A DNA stretch of 42,406 bases from an uncultured Shimia sp. (GTDB taxonomy: Bacteria; Pseudomonadota; Alphaproteobacteria; Rhodobacterales; Rhodobacteraceae). Location of the stretch: the NCBI GenBank assembly GCA_937897325.1, contig CALCOY010000054.1:1-42406 (forward strand), given 5' to 3'. The notes below the pieces were generated by a model. It had not been told where the DNA came from. It saw only the letters and a program-made list of their open reading frames with translations, and did not search any database. Below are positions 27,366-35,236 of this stretch, piece by piece. The position numbers and the translations under genes were made by a program. The stretch's first letter is position 1, and the number at the start of each line of letters is the position of its first letter.

Positions 27366-28802
27366 TCAAGCAAATAGGGGTGGGCGGCGATCGAACCATG
27401 GATCTGCCGCTTCAAGCTCTGAACAAAGTGCGATCAACGTCTCGTCCTCGCCGAAAGCAGCGGCAAGATGCACGCCAATTGGCAGGCCCCCGGCACTTTG
27501 GAAGAGGGGAACCGAGGCTGCAGGTTGACCGCTCGCATTGAAAACGGCGCAGAAGGGTGAATAGTCGAAAACGCCCCCTTCACCCGTTCGGAAGGTCACA
27601 TAATCTTCTCGATTGTGCGCAAAGCGACCGACCTTTGCGGGTGGTTCGGCCAATGTGGCGGAAAGTATGATGTCGCATGTGTCGAAGGCCGCCGCCATTT
27701 CGCGTCCATAGGCGTGGATCGTGCCGACGGCAGCCAGGTAGTCAGCCCCGCTTATCGTTTCGGCATAGGTCATTGCACCTTTGGCGATGCCCTCGATATC
27801 CCCCTGCTGCAAACCGCGCCCCTTTGCGGCCAGCCCGTTCCGGACGGTCAGCGCGGTTCCACAAGCGACGATTTTTGTCCAGGCATCCATCATGCCATTG
27901 TGGTCCGCTTGCGGACGCATGGGAGCGACGTGATGGCCCAGATCTTCGAGCACCTTGCCTGCATGGGTTACGGCCGCCCGGCAATCGGTGTGAATCGGCG
28001 CGCCGACAAAGGTCGTTTCGCAGAGACCGATCCGCAAACGTTTCGGCGGGTGAGCAATGGCGGCAAGATATCCTTGGTTGAGCGGTGGCGCGACATAAGG
28101 CGCCCCAGCATCTGGACCCTCGCAGGCATCCATCATCGCGGCAGTGTCGCGCACGCTGCGGGACAGGAAGCCGTCAATTGCCATGCCCGCCCAGCCTTCG
28201 CCCACAAAGGGGCCGTCCGGGAAGCGGGCCCGCGTGGCTTTGAAACCGAACAGCCCGCAGCTGGAGGCTGGGATCCGTACCGACCCGCCGCCATCTGATC
28301 CATGCGCCAGAGGCACAAGGCCCGCCGCGACCGCCGCGCCGGACCCGCCTGATGACCCGCCGGAGGTGCGGGTCAGATCCCAGGGATTGCGAGTCGGGCC
28401 GCCATAGACAGCACTTTCCGTCGCGGGACCGATACCCGCCTCGGGCGAGGTCGTGCGCGCGAAGGTCACCACGCCAGTGTCCTGCATCCGTTCGAAGATA
28501 GCGCTGTCGCGGGGATAGCATGTGTTCGCAAAAAGGTGTGAGCCGTTATTGGACGGATAATCCACCGCCTCCGCGCCGAGGTCTTTCAGCAAAAACGGCA
28601 CCCCGCGAAAAGGTCCGTCGGGCAGTCCTGCCGCGATGGCCTTTCTGGCGATGTCTTCGCGGATCATCACGATGGCGTTCAGCTTGGGATTCAGAATGTC
28701 GACCTTTTCCAGCGCGTCGTCCAGAAGCTCCGTCGCGCTCAACTCGCCCCTGGCGACAAGCGCGGCAAGCGAAGTTGCATCGTGGTCTTTCAAATCCAGC
28801 AT
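27366..28802 (-). CDS. Amidase signature family hydrolase
   Basis: A 478-residue Ser-cisSer-Lys amidase. Catalytic Lys is K73 (FLLKDLGA), the cis-Ser S150 in [16 protein letters not shown] and the nucleophile S174 in [13 protein letters not shown]. All are present, so it should be active on a small amide; substrate unknown. It lies on the same strand as urtABCDE, 54 bases after urtE with a large hairpin between, so it may be read from the urt transcript. Release of ammonia or uptake-linked nitrogen use is a fair but untested link. GGGGG seven bases before the ATG supports the start. Alternatives: GatA-like paralog or a carbamoyl hydrolase. Confidence 0.88.
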   Translation of the reverse strand: MLDLKDHDATSLAALVARGELSATELLDDALEKVDILNPKLNAIVMIREDIARKAIAAGLPDGPFRGVPFLLKDLGAEAVDYPSNNGSHLFANTCYPRDSAIFERMQDTGVVTFARTTSPEAGIGPATESAVYGGPTRNPWDLTRTSGGSSGGSGAAVAAGLVPLAHGSDGGGSVRIPASSCGLFGFKATRARFPDGPFVGEGWAGMAIDGFLSRSVRDTAAMMDACEGPDAGAPYVAPPLNQGYLAAIAHPPKRLRIGLCETTFVGAPIHTDCRAAVTHAGKVLEDLGHHVAPMRPQADHNGMMDAWTKIVACGTALTVRNGLAAKGRGLQQGDIEGIAKGAMTYAETISGADYLAAVGTIHAYGREMAAAFDTCDIILSATLAEPPAKVGRFAHNREDYVTFRTGEGGVFDYSPFCAVFNASGQPAASVPLFQSAGGLPIGVHLAAAFGEDETLIALCSELEAADPWFDRRPPLFA

Positions 28803-28812
28803 GAAGATACCC

Positions 28813-28850
28813 CCATGTGAAGGAACATTGCAGGTGCTGCACCTTCATGG
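28813..28850. terminator. Nested hairpin between urtE and the amidase gene
   Basis: Outer arms CCATG and AAGG (28813-28823, with a TG bulge) pair with CCTT and CATGG (28842-28850); an inner four-pair stem GCAG / CTGC with a GTG loop sits at 28830-28840. It starts just past the urtE stop on the minus strand. No T run follows; it may attenuate rather than stop transcription into the amidase gene. Confidence 0.45.
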
Positions 28851-28856
28851 AAGGGG

Positions 28857-29552
28857 TCAAACCGAAACGGCCTTTAAAAGCGCATCGCGCCCGATATCAC
28901 CCCTTGATCCATTCAGAATGACCGCACCCCGCCGCATGGCATAAAAATGATCGGCCAGATCGAAGGCGAAATCGAAGTATTGTTCGACCAACAAGATCGC
29001 CATTTTGCCTTGGTCGCGCAGATAGGCAATTACGCGTCCGATCTGCTGGATGATGTTCGGCTGAATGCCCTCGGTCGGTTCATCGAGCAAAAGAAGTTTC
29101 GGCCGGGTGATCAGGGCCCGCCCGATTGCAAGCTGCTGTTGCTGCCCGCCCGAAAGATCGCCACCACGTCGATTCTGCATGTCTTTCAGGACCGGGAAGA
29201 GTTCGTAGACCTGCTCGGGTACCACGGCGGACTGGCCATCGAGGCAGGCAAAGCCTGTTTCGAGGTTTTCGCGCACAGTGAGCAGGGGAAAGATCTCCCG
29301 CCCCTGTGGCACATAGGCGATGCCTTTGCGAGCCAGGTAGTGGGCGGGCAGAGGCGGCAGACTTTCACCGTCTAGCACAACCTCACCGCCGCTACGCTTG
29401 TGCGTACCTGAAACCGCTTTCAGCAAAGACGTCTTGCCAACGCCATTTGTGCCCATAAGGCAGGTGACCTTGCCCTGCGCCGCCTCAAGCGAGACATCAT
29501 GGAGGATCTGGCTTTGGCCGTAATGCAAGGTGAGATTTTGAATGCTCAGCAT
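28857..29552 (-). CDS. urtE: Urea ABC transporter ATP-binding subunit UrtE
   Basis: One of two ATPases of the high-affinity urea importer, 231 residues. Walker A GTNGVGKTSLLK, signature LSGGQQQQLAIGRAL and Walker B LLLLDEPTEGIQPN are all present; the TEGIQPNIIQQIG segment is typical of UrtE rather than LivF. Starts three bases after urtD ends. Confidence 0.95.
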   Translation of the reverse strand: MLSIQNLTLHYGQSQILHDVSLEAAQGKVTCLMGTNGVGKTSLLKAVSGTHKRSGGEVVLDGESLPPLPAHYLARKGIAYVPQGREIFPLLTVRENLETGFACLDGQSAVVPEQVYELFPVLKDMQNRRGGDLSGGQQQQLAIGRALITRPKLLLLDEPTEGIQPNIIQQIGRVIAYLRDQGKMAILLVEQYFDFAFDLADHFYAMRRGAVILNGSRGDIGRDALLKAVSV

Positions 29553-29555
29553 TGC

Positions 29556-30296
29556 CTAGCGTCCCAAATAAACATCGATCACCTCAGGGTTCGATGTGAC
29601 GTGATCAAGACTGCCTTCGGCCAGAACCGCGCCTTCATGCAGGACGGTCACCTTGCAATCGAGGCGTCGTATGAATTCCATGTCGTGCTCCACGACAACG
29701 ACCGCGCGGGTCTTGGCGGCATTGGTCAGGATCTCGGTCGTGTGTTCGCGTTCTTCGGGTGTCATGCCTGCCGCCGGTTCATCAACCAGCAATAGCCGCG
29801 GATCCTGCGCAAGAAGCATCCCGATCTCAAGCCATTGCTTTTGGCCGTGGCTGAGTTCGCCTGCCTGCCGGATCAACTGGTCTGTTAGTCCGATCTCTTC
29901 GGCGATGGCTTCCAGACGTGCCGCACCTTCGGCATTGCGCTTGTACATCAACACGTCAAAAGGGCCGCGTTTGTTGCGCAGCGCCATGGAGAGGTTTTCA
30001 CGCACGGTCTGCGCCTCGAAAACCGTCGGGCGCTGGAACTTTCGTCCGATACCGGCCTGGGCGATGCGGCTTTCTGACATCTTCAGAAGTGAGACGGACC
30101 TGTCCCCATAGATCACACGGCCTTCATCCGGGCGGGTCTTGCCGGTGATGATGTCCATGAAGGTTGTTTTGCCTGCGCCGTTGGGCCCTATGATCGCGCG
30201 CAGTTCTGCCTTGCCGATCTGGAAGGACAGATTGTTGATCGCCTTGAACCCGTCGAATGAGACCGAGACGCCGGAGACTTCAAGAAGCATGCTCAT
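29556..30296 (-). CDS. urtD: Urea ABC transporter ATP-binding subunit UrtD
   Basis: The second ATPase, 246 residues from MSMLLEVSGVSVSFDGFKA. Walker A GPNGAGKTTFMDII, signature ELSHGQKQWLEIGMLLAQ and Walker B LLLVDEPAAGMTPEE are intact. The ATG at 30296 overlaps the urtC stop in ATGA, fixing the start; the upstream open frame to 30392 lies inside urtC. Confidence 0.95.
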   Translation of the reverse strand: MSMLLEVSGVSVSFDGFKAINNLSFQIGKAELRAIIGPNGAGKTTFMDIITGKTRPDEGRVIYGDRSVSLLKMSESRIAQAGIGRKFQRPTVFEAQTVRENLSMALRNKRGPFDVLMYKRNAEGAARLEAIAEEIGLTDQLIRQAGELSHGQKQWLEIGMLLAQDPRLLLVDEPAAGMTPEEREHTTEILTNAAKTRAVVVVEHDMEFIRRLDCKVTVLHEGAVLAEGSLDHVTSNPEVIDVYLGR

Positions 30297-31561
30297 GACT
30301 TGCGCACCAGTTTGTCGAAAAGGCCACCGATGCCCTGCGGCGCAAGGAGCGTGACGAGAACGAAGGAAATGCCCAGTAGTACAAGCCACCAATCAGTCCA
30401 TTGGATCACATAGAAGCCGAGGTTGATGTTTGGCGCGCCCCCACCCGTGAACCAACTGGACAGAAGCGAGACAAAGGCGGCCCCGATCACTGCCCCATAG
30501 ATGCGCCCGCGCCCGCCGATAGCGACCCAGACGGCCAGGTAAATCGAAGCGATCGGTGCGATCTCTGCGGGATTGATGATACCGGCTTGCGGATAGTAAA
30601 GCGCCCCGGCAATGGCGGCGATGATCGCGGTGAGAGCGAAGACGACGAGTTTGTAGGCTTCCACATTATAGCCGAGGAATCGCACGCGCGCCTCGTCATC
30701 GCGTATGCCGCGGATCACTGATCCGAACTTGCCGGAGGTGACGAATGCTGCCAGCAGATAGCCGAAGGCCAAGGCAAGTGCGGATGCCCAGAAGAACCAC
30801 ATCGAAATAATAGATTGCGGGACATCGGTGAGACCGGGGATGTTCTGGAGCCCCGATAGACCGTTATTGCCACGCAGCCCGCTGTCATTCTGGAAGAGAT
30901 AGAGAGAGAGGGCGAGCGTCATGGCCTGGGTGAGGATCGAGAGATAGACACCCGTGACCCGGCTTCGAAAGGCAAGCCAGCCGAAAACCAACGCAAGAAT
31001 GCCAGGGACAATCACGACCAGGGCGAGCTGTGCGACCAGACTGTCAGCGAAGTACCAGATGATCGGGATCTCGGCACCGCCGACCACACCGAAAATTTGT
31101 GTGCCGATGGCGTCCCGGATTTCGTCGGGTGTGGGTGGCAGTGGGGCGTTGGCGAGGCTGTTTGTGACGATGTCCTTGGTGCGCTCATACATCAGCCACA
31201 TACCGATCATGTAGCCGCCAAGGCCAAAGAAGGCGAAGTGGCCAAGGCTCAGGATGCCGCAATAGCCCCAGACCAGATCCATCGCGATGGCGATGAGGCA
31301 AAGACAGAGTGTTTTGCCGAGGGTTTTGATGAAAGAGGTTGAGAGGATTGCCGTTCCGAATGCTTCGCTGAGCACGGTCACACCGAGTGTGAAGGCAGCG
31401 AGCATCACCAGAAAGATGAGGACGGAGGGATGACGGGCGATGAAAGGTTGCCGAGGCGTTGCGCCGCCTTTGGCGTCGCCGGATGAGGGGGGCGCTGCCC
31501 CCCCTTGCCCTGCGGGCAATTCACCCCCGCCGTACTTTGGACGAAAAGAAGAACTGCTCAT
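30293..31561 (-). CDS. urtC: Urea ABC transporter permease subunit UrtC
   Basis: LivM-type inner membrane permease, 422 residues, with about ten spans and the GYCGILSLGHFAFFGLGGYMIG motif. The first 39 residues are unusual: a Gly/Pro/Ala-rich soluble stretch (PKYGGGELPAGQGGAAPP and onward) coded by palindromic repeat DNA at 31446-31550. Relatives normally begin directly before the first span. GGAG nine bases before the ATG at 31561, just past the urtB stop, supports translation of this extension. The extension probably lies in the cytoplasm and need not impair function. Confidence 0.93.
   Translation of the reverse strand: MSSSSFRPKYGGGELPAGQGGAAPPSSGDAKGGATPRQPFIARHPSVLIFLVMLAAFTLGVTVLSEAFGTAILSTSFIKTLGKTLCLCLIAIAMDLVWGYCGILSLGHFAFFGLGGYMIGMWLMYERTKDIVTNSLANAPLPPTPDEIRDAIGTQIFGVVGGAEIPIIWYFADSLVAQLALVVIVPGILALVFGWLAFRSRVTGVYLSILTQAMTLALSLYLFQNDSGLRGNNGLSGLQNIPGLTDVPQSIISMWFFWASALALAFGYLLAAFVTSGKFGSVIRGIRDDEARVRFLGYNVEAYKLVVFALTAIIAAIAGALYYPQAGIINPAEIAPIASIYLAVWVAIGGRGRIYGAVIGAAFVSLLSSWFTGGGAPNINLGFYVIQWTDWWLVLLGISFVLVTLLAPQGIGGLFDKLVRKS
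31446..31550. repeat. Palindromic extragenic-type repeat inside urtC
   Basis: Two adjacent perfect hairpins, GGGGGGC-GCT-GCCCCCC at 31487-31503 and TTGCCC-TGC-GGGCAA at 31505-31519, are followed by a CACCCCCG then TACTTTGGACGAAAAGAAG tail, and preceded by further GGCG/CGCC palindromes. The layout resembles a GC-rich dispersed intergenic repeat I recall from Rhodobacteraceae genomes (paired hairpins, then a CCCCCGAGG-like stretch ending in AAAAGAAG). Here it is in frame in urtC. Confidence 0.6.
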
Positions 31562-31565
31562 GTGA

Positions 31566-33506
31566 TCAGTCTCCTGCCGCGCGGCCCTTGAGAGCGATGA
31601 TACCCCTCGGCCGGAATTGGATGAAGAGAATGATAAAGAGGATCATGTAGGTTTGAGCGGCCAACGTGTTGGACGGATTGAGCCATTCGATGCCTTTTTG
31701 CAGGGAACCGATAAGACCTGCGCCCAAGAGCGTGCCCCAGATGTTCCCGACACCGCCGACCACCACTGTCATGAAACTTTGCACGATATAGTCGCTGCCC
31801 ATCTCCGAGGTGACTTTGGCGTAAAGCCCGATGGCCACGCCCGCAATGCCCGCGATTCCGGAGCCGATCCCGAATGTGAGCATGTTGATGCGATCCGGAT
31901 TGATGCCCATGCTGGAGGCCATCCGGGGATTCTGGGTCACCGCGCGGACCTCCAGCCCAAGACGGGTGCGTTTGAGGATGAAAAGCAAAAGGCAGAAAAA
32001 GACCACTCCGAGCACGAAGATGGCAATGCGGATGTAGCTGATCGAGACGATATCGTTCATGACCCAAGCCCCGTCCAGCCAGCCGGGGGCCGTCAATGGG
32101 CGGGCCTGCGTTCCGAAGATGTTCTTGGCAATTTGCTGAAGCGCGATGGAGATGCCGAATGTCGCCAGCAGCGTTTCAAGCGGGCGGTCATAGAGCCACC
32201 GGATCACGAGGCGCTCCATGGCGACACCGGCACCGAAAGTCACGGCGAATGCAAGGGGCAGGGCGATCAGCAGCGACGCGGTGTAATTTGGCACAAATAG
32301 CTGCACCACATAGCCGGTATAGGCGCCCATCATAATGAATTCGCCATGCGCCATGTTGATCACCCCCATGACACCGAAGGTGATGGCGAGCCCAATGGCA
32401 GCGAGAAAAAATATCGAGGCCAGCGACAGGGCATCCAGCCCTAGATCCAGCGCCTGATAGAGGCCGACGCTCTGGTTTATGGAGGCAAGGGTGGCCTCGG
32501 CCGCTTCTGTCACGGCGGCGGAGGGTTCGGTGTAGACAACAGCGAATTCCATCTCGGCCAGCGCATCCTGCTCTGACTGAGCCGCCTGCCAGTCCGGGAC
32601 GGCACCGGCCTTGGCCAGTGCTTCATATGCGGCATCCCGGGCGGCCTGCCTGTCCAATTGGTGGAGCGGTACGCCCCCGACAACCCCGTCAACGATGTTG
32701 GCCTCCAGGGCTGCCTTGCGCTCTGGCAGACTGGGTTGCGGCATGATCGCTCCGGCGGCGGAAGCAAGCCTCAGGGCGGTCGTTTGATCGATATCCCCCT
32801 GATCATATCGCAGGATCCGCGCGATATTGGCGTTTTCCGGTACGCCAAAGACAGTCTGCGTCTCCACGATAGGGTTTAGCGCGGCGCGTGCCTCGACCGA
32901 CAGATTGCCACGGAAGCTTTCGATTGCCGCGATCCTGGTGGCCTCATCCGGTTCGAAACGAATGGCAAGAAGGCGCACCAGCCGTTCTTTGCGTTCTTTG
33001 AGAGCCGGGTAATCCTCCGCCTCGATAGAAGCTTTGAGCGGTGCGTAGTGGCTTTCGTCGGGATCGCGCTCGATGGATTGGAGCGCCTGCGCGCGGCGGC
33101 GCGGTTCGGGGTCCATCAGTTTGAACTGCACCAGATAGGAAGCCAGAACACTGCGAACGCCCGAATTGGGCTTAAGTTGCTTCAGATCGCGTTTTTGCGC
33201 CTCACTTATGGGCGCGCCCGTTTCGATGTCGAGTAGGGTGTAGGTTTTCTTGTCGTCGGTTTCGACAAAGAAAAACAGCTTGTCCTCCTTGCGCATCCAG
33301 ACGTCGCGGTCAGCCCATTTTTCGATGAAGGTCTGGGTACCGGGCGCAGCGGCTGTGACGAGATCCGAGAGAACTGCGTCAACGGTCTTGCGCGAGGCCT
33401 TTTCGACCGCGGCTTGATTGGCCTGTAGCACCTCCTGCAAGGACAGTGCCTGAACGAACGAACCACATAAGGCCAGCCAGAGAACGGCCAGAACGCGAAA
33501 CATCAT
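31566..33506 (-). CDS. urtB: Urea ABC transporter permease subunit UrtB
   Basis: LivH-type permease, 646 residues. A signal-peptide-like N-terminus (MMFRVLAVLWLALCGSFVQA) leads into a periplasmic domain of about 330 residues seen only in UrtB, and then the membrane part beginning near SLASIFFLAAIGLAITFGVMGVINMAHGEFIMMGAY. GGAA six bases before 33506 supports this start over 33545. It lies 60 bases after urtA and 4 bases before urtC. Confidence 0.94.
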   Translation of the reverse strand: MMFRVLAVLWLALCGSFVQALSLQEVLQANQAAVEKASRKTVDAVLSDLVTAAAPGTQTFIEKWADRDVWMRKEDKLFFFVETDDKKTYTLLDIETGAPISEAQKRDLKQLKPNSGVRSVLASYLVQFKLMDPEPRRRAQALQSIERDPDESHYAPLKASIEAEDYPALKERKERLVRLLAIRFEPDEATRIAAIESFRGNLSVEARAALNPIVETQTVFGVPENANIARILRYDQGDIDQTTALRLASAAGAIMPQPSLPERKAALEANIVDGVVGGVPLHQLDRQAARDAAYEALAKAGAVPDWQAAQSEQDALAEMEFAVVYTEPSAAVTEAAEATLASINQSVGLYQALDLGLDALSLASIFFLAAIGLAITFGVMGVINMAHGEFIMMGAYTGYVVQLFVPNYTASLLIALPLAFAVTFGAGVAMERLVIRWLYDRPLETLLATFGISIALQQIAKNIFGTQARPLTAPGWLDGAWVMNDIVSISYIRIAIFVLGVVFFCLLLFILKRTRLGLEVRAVTQNPRMASSMGINPDRINMLTFGIGSGIAGIAGVAIGLYAKVTSEMGSDYIVQSFMTVVVGGVGNIWGTLLGAGLIGSLQKGIEWLNPSNTLAAQTYMILFIILFIQFRPRGIIALKGRAAGD

Positions 33507-33566
33507 GGTGAATTCCGAACAGGTTCTGGCGGGGGGCCACGTCACAGCGCGGCCCCGGCCAGATCA

Positions 33567-34847
33567 TCAATAGTTGGACTGGATCTGCACGCAGCTTTCG
33601 GTCTGCGTGTTGTACATGCCGCATCCGAGATCTTTCCAATCGGACTTCAGCACAGCTGATTCTGGCAAAAAGTCCGTCCAGGCATCGCCGGGCACTTCGT
33701 CGGTTTCACTGACGATGTCAAATTGGCCGTCCTCGGTGATTTCACCGATCAAGACCGGTTTGGCCAAATGATGGTTGGGCAACATGACGGCCGTACCACC
33801 CGTCAGGTTCGGGAATTCTTGCCCGTACATGGCCGTGCGGACCGCGTCGACATCGGTGGTGCCTGCTGCTTCGGCCGCGTTCACCCACATGTTGAAGCCG
33901 ATGTAATGCGCCTCCATCGGGTCATTGGTCACGCGATCTTCACCCATTTTGGTTTTCCAGGCGCCAATGAACGCCTCGTTTTCATCTGATTCAGCCGATT
34001 GGAAATAGTTCCAAGCCGCGAGGTGACCGACAAGATTGGTGGTGTCGAGGCCCGAAAGCTCTTCTTCACCGACGGAGAACGCGACGACGGGGATGTCATC
34101 CGCGCTGACGCCCGCAGCCGCCAGTTCCTTGTAGAAACCGATATTCGCGTCACCGTTGATCGTTGAGATCACACCGACCTTCTTGCCATCGGCGCCTAGC
34201 GCCACAACGTCCGCGACGATCTTCGACCAATCCGAATGACCGAAGGGTGTGTAGTTCACAAAGATATCCTGATCGGGGATGCCTTTGTCCTTGAGGTACT
34301 GCTCAAGGATCTTGTTGGTTGTGCGCGGGTATACATAGTCGGTGCCGAGCAGCGCGAATTTCTCGACGCCCAGTTCTTCCAGGAAGTAGTCTGTTGCAGG
34401 GATCGCCTGTTGGTTTGGCGCAGCACCGGTGTAGAAGACGTTTTTGGAGCTTTCTTCGCCCTCATATTGAACGGGATAGAATAGCAGGCCGTTGAGTTCC
34501 TCGATCACCGGGAGCACTGATTTGCGACTGACAGATGTCCAGTTGCCGAAGATCACATCCACCTCGTGCACGGTCAGAAGCTCACGCGCCTTCTCCGCAA
34601 AAAGTGGCCAGTCAGACGCTGGATCGACCACGACGGGCTCAAGCTGTTTGCCCAGAACGCCGCCTTTTTCGTTCTGCTGTTCTATCAGCAGCAGCATCGT
34701 GTCTTTCAGCGTTGTTTCCGAAATCGCCATCGTGCCGGACAATGAATGCAGCACGCCAACCTTGATTACGTCATCTTCAGCCAGAACCGATCCGGCTGTG
34801 AAGGACGCCATACAAGCGGCTGCCGTCATTGAAAAAATTCGTTTCAT
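33567..34847 (-). CDS. urtA: Urea ABC transporter substrate-binding protein UrtA
   Basis: Periplasmic urea receptor, 426 residues with a signal peptide (MKRIFSMTAAACMASFTAGSVLA, cleaved before EDDVIKVG). Family landmarks are VGVLHSLSGTMAISETTLKD, FGNWTSVSRKSVLPV and FYPVQYEGEESSKNVFYTGAAPNQQ. GGGGA six bases upstream fixes the start at 34847; the longer frame has no export signal. First gene of urtABCDE. In relatives the operon is induced by nitrogen limitation through NtrC; I found no convincing sigma-54 promoter upstream. Confidence 0.96.
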   Translation of the reverse strand: MKRIFSMTAAACMASFTAGSVLAEDDVIKVGVLHSLSGTMAISETTLKDTMLLLIEQQNEKGGVLGKQLEPVVVDPASDWPLFAEKARELLTVHEVDVIFGNWTSVSRKSVLPVIEELNGLLFYPVQYEGEESSKNVFYTGAAPNQQAIPATDYFLEELGVEKFALLGTDYVYPRTTNKILEQYLKDKGIPDQDIFVNYTPFGHSDWSKIVADVVALGADGKKVGVISTINGDANIGFYKELAAAGVSADDIPVVAFSVGEEELSGLDTTNLVGHLAAWNYFQSAESDENEAFIGAWKTKMGEDRVTNDPMEAHYIGFNMWVNAAEAAGTTDVDAVRTAMYGQEFPNLTGGTAVMLPNHHLAKPVLIGEITEDGQFDIVSETDEVPGDAWTDFLPESAVLKSDWKDLGCGMYNTQTESCVQIQSNY

Positions 34848-35236
34848 GTAAGTCCCCATCTTTTGCGGCCTTGCCATGCACATGCGCGCATCGGCATGCC
34901 TCGCTCTCGTTTTGCGTGACGGCTGCACATCGGTCGTTGCCCCTGAGTGAGAGGCGAAGACAGCGCAGCCGGATCTGCTTATTGATGCAAATCGTCCGCA
35001 TTAGCGCTGTCTGAATCACATCATGTGAGTCCTGATCAATGATTGCATTTCAAATCGGCGGGATGCGCTTAATCTCTGTGCGGCTTCGCGCAGAGATGCT
35101 CAATTTATGATCGAGTTTGCGACATCAAGAGCAATCACACTGCGTGACATATCCATGAAATCGTTCCCTGAAACGCCTCATCATGCTAGTATGACGGGAT
35201 ATTTTAGACATGCTTTTCAAAAGGGGAGACATTTTG
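34848..35236. other. Divergent control region between urtA and the lipase-protease gene
   Basis: 389 bases without a gene. It holds the promoters of two divergent units. A 13-base perfect palindrome TCACAT-C-ATGTGA lies at 35016-35028, and an AT-richer patch follows. For the plus-strand gene, TTCCCT and TAGTAT near 35164-35192 with 17 bases between form a weak promoter candidate. No small ORF with a ribosome binding site was seen. Confidence 0.4.
35016..35028. promoter_or_regulatory. Perfect palindrome TCACAT-C-ATGTGA
   Basis: A six-one-six perfect inverted repeat about 170 bases from urtA and 210 bases from the lipase-protease gene. Shape fits a dimeric repressor or activator site; the regulator is not identified. 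Confidence 0.35.

Noticed and set aside
34848-35236. Sigma-54 promoter or NtrC site before urtA
   Set aside because: Expected from urea transporter regulation elsewhere, but no GG-N10-GC pair with proper flanks was found on the minus strand.
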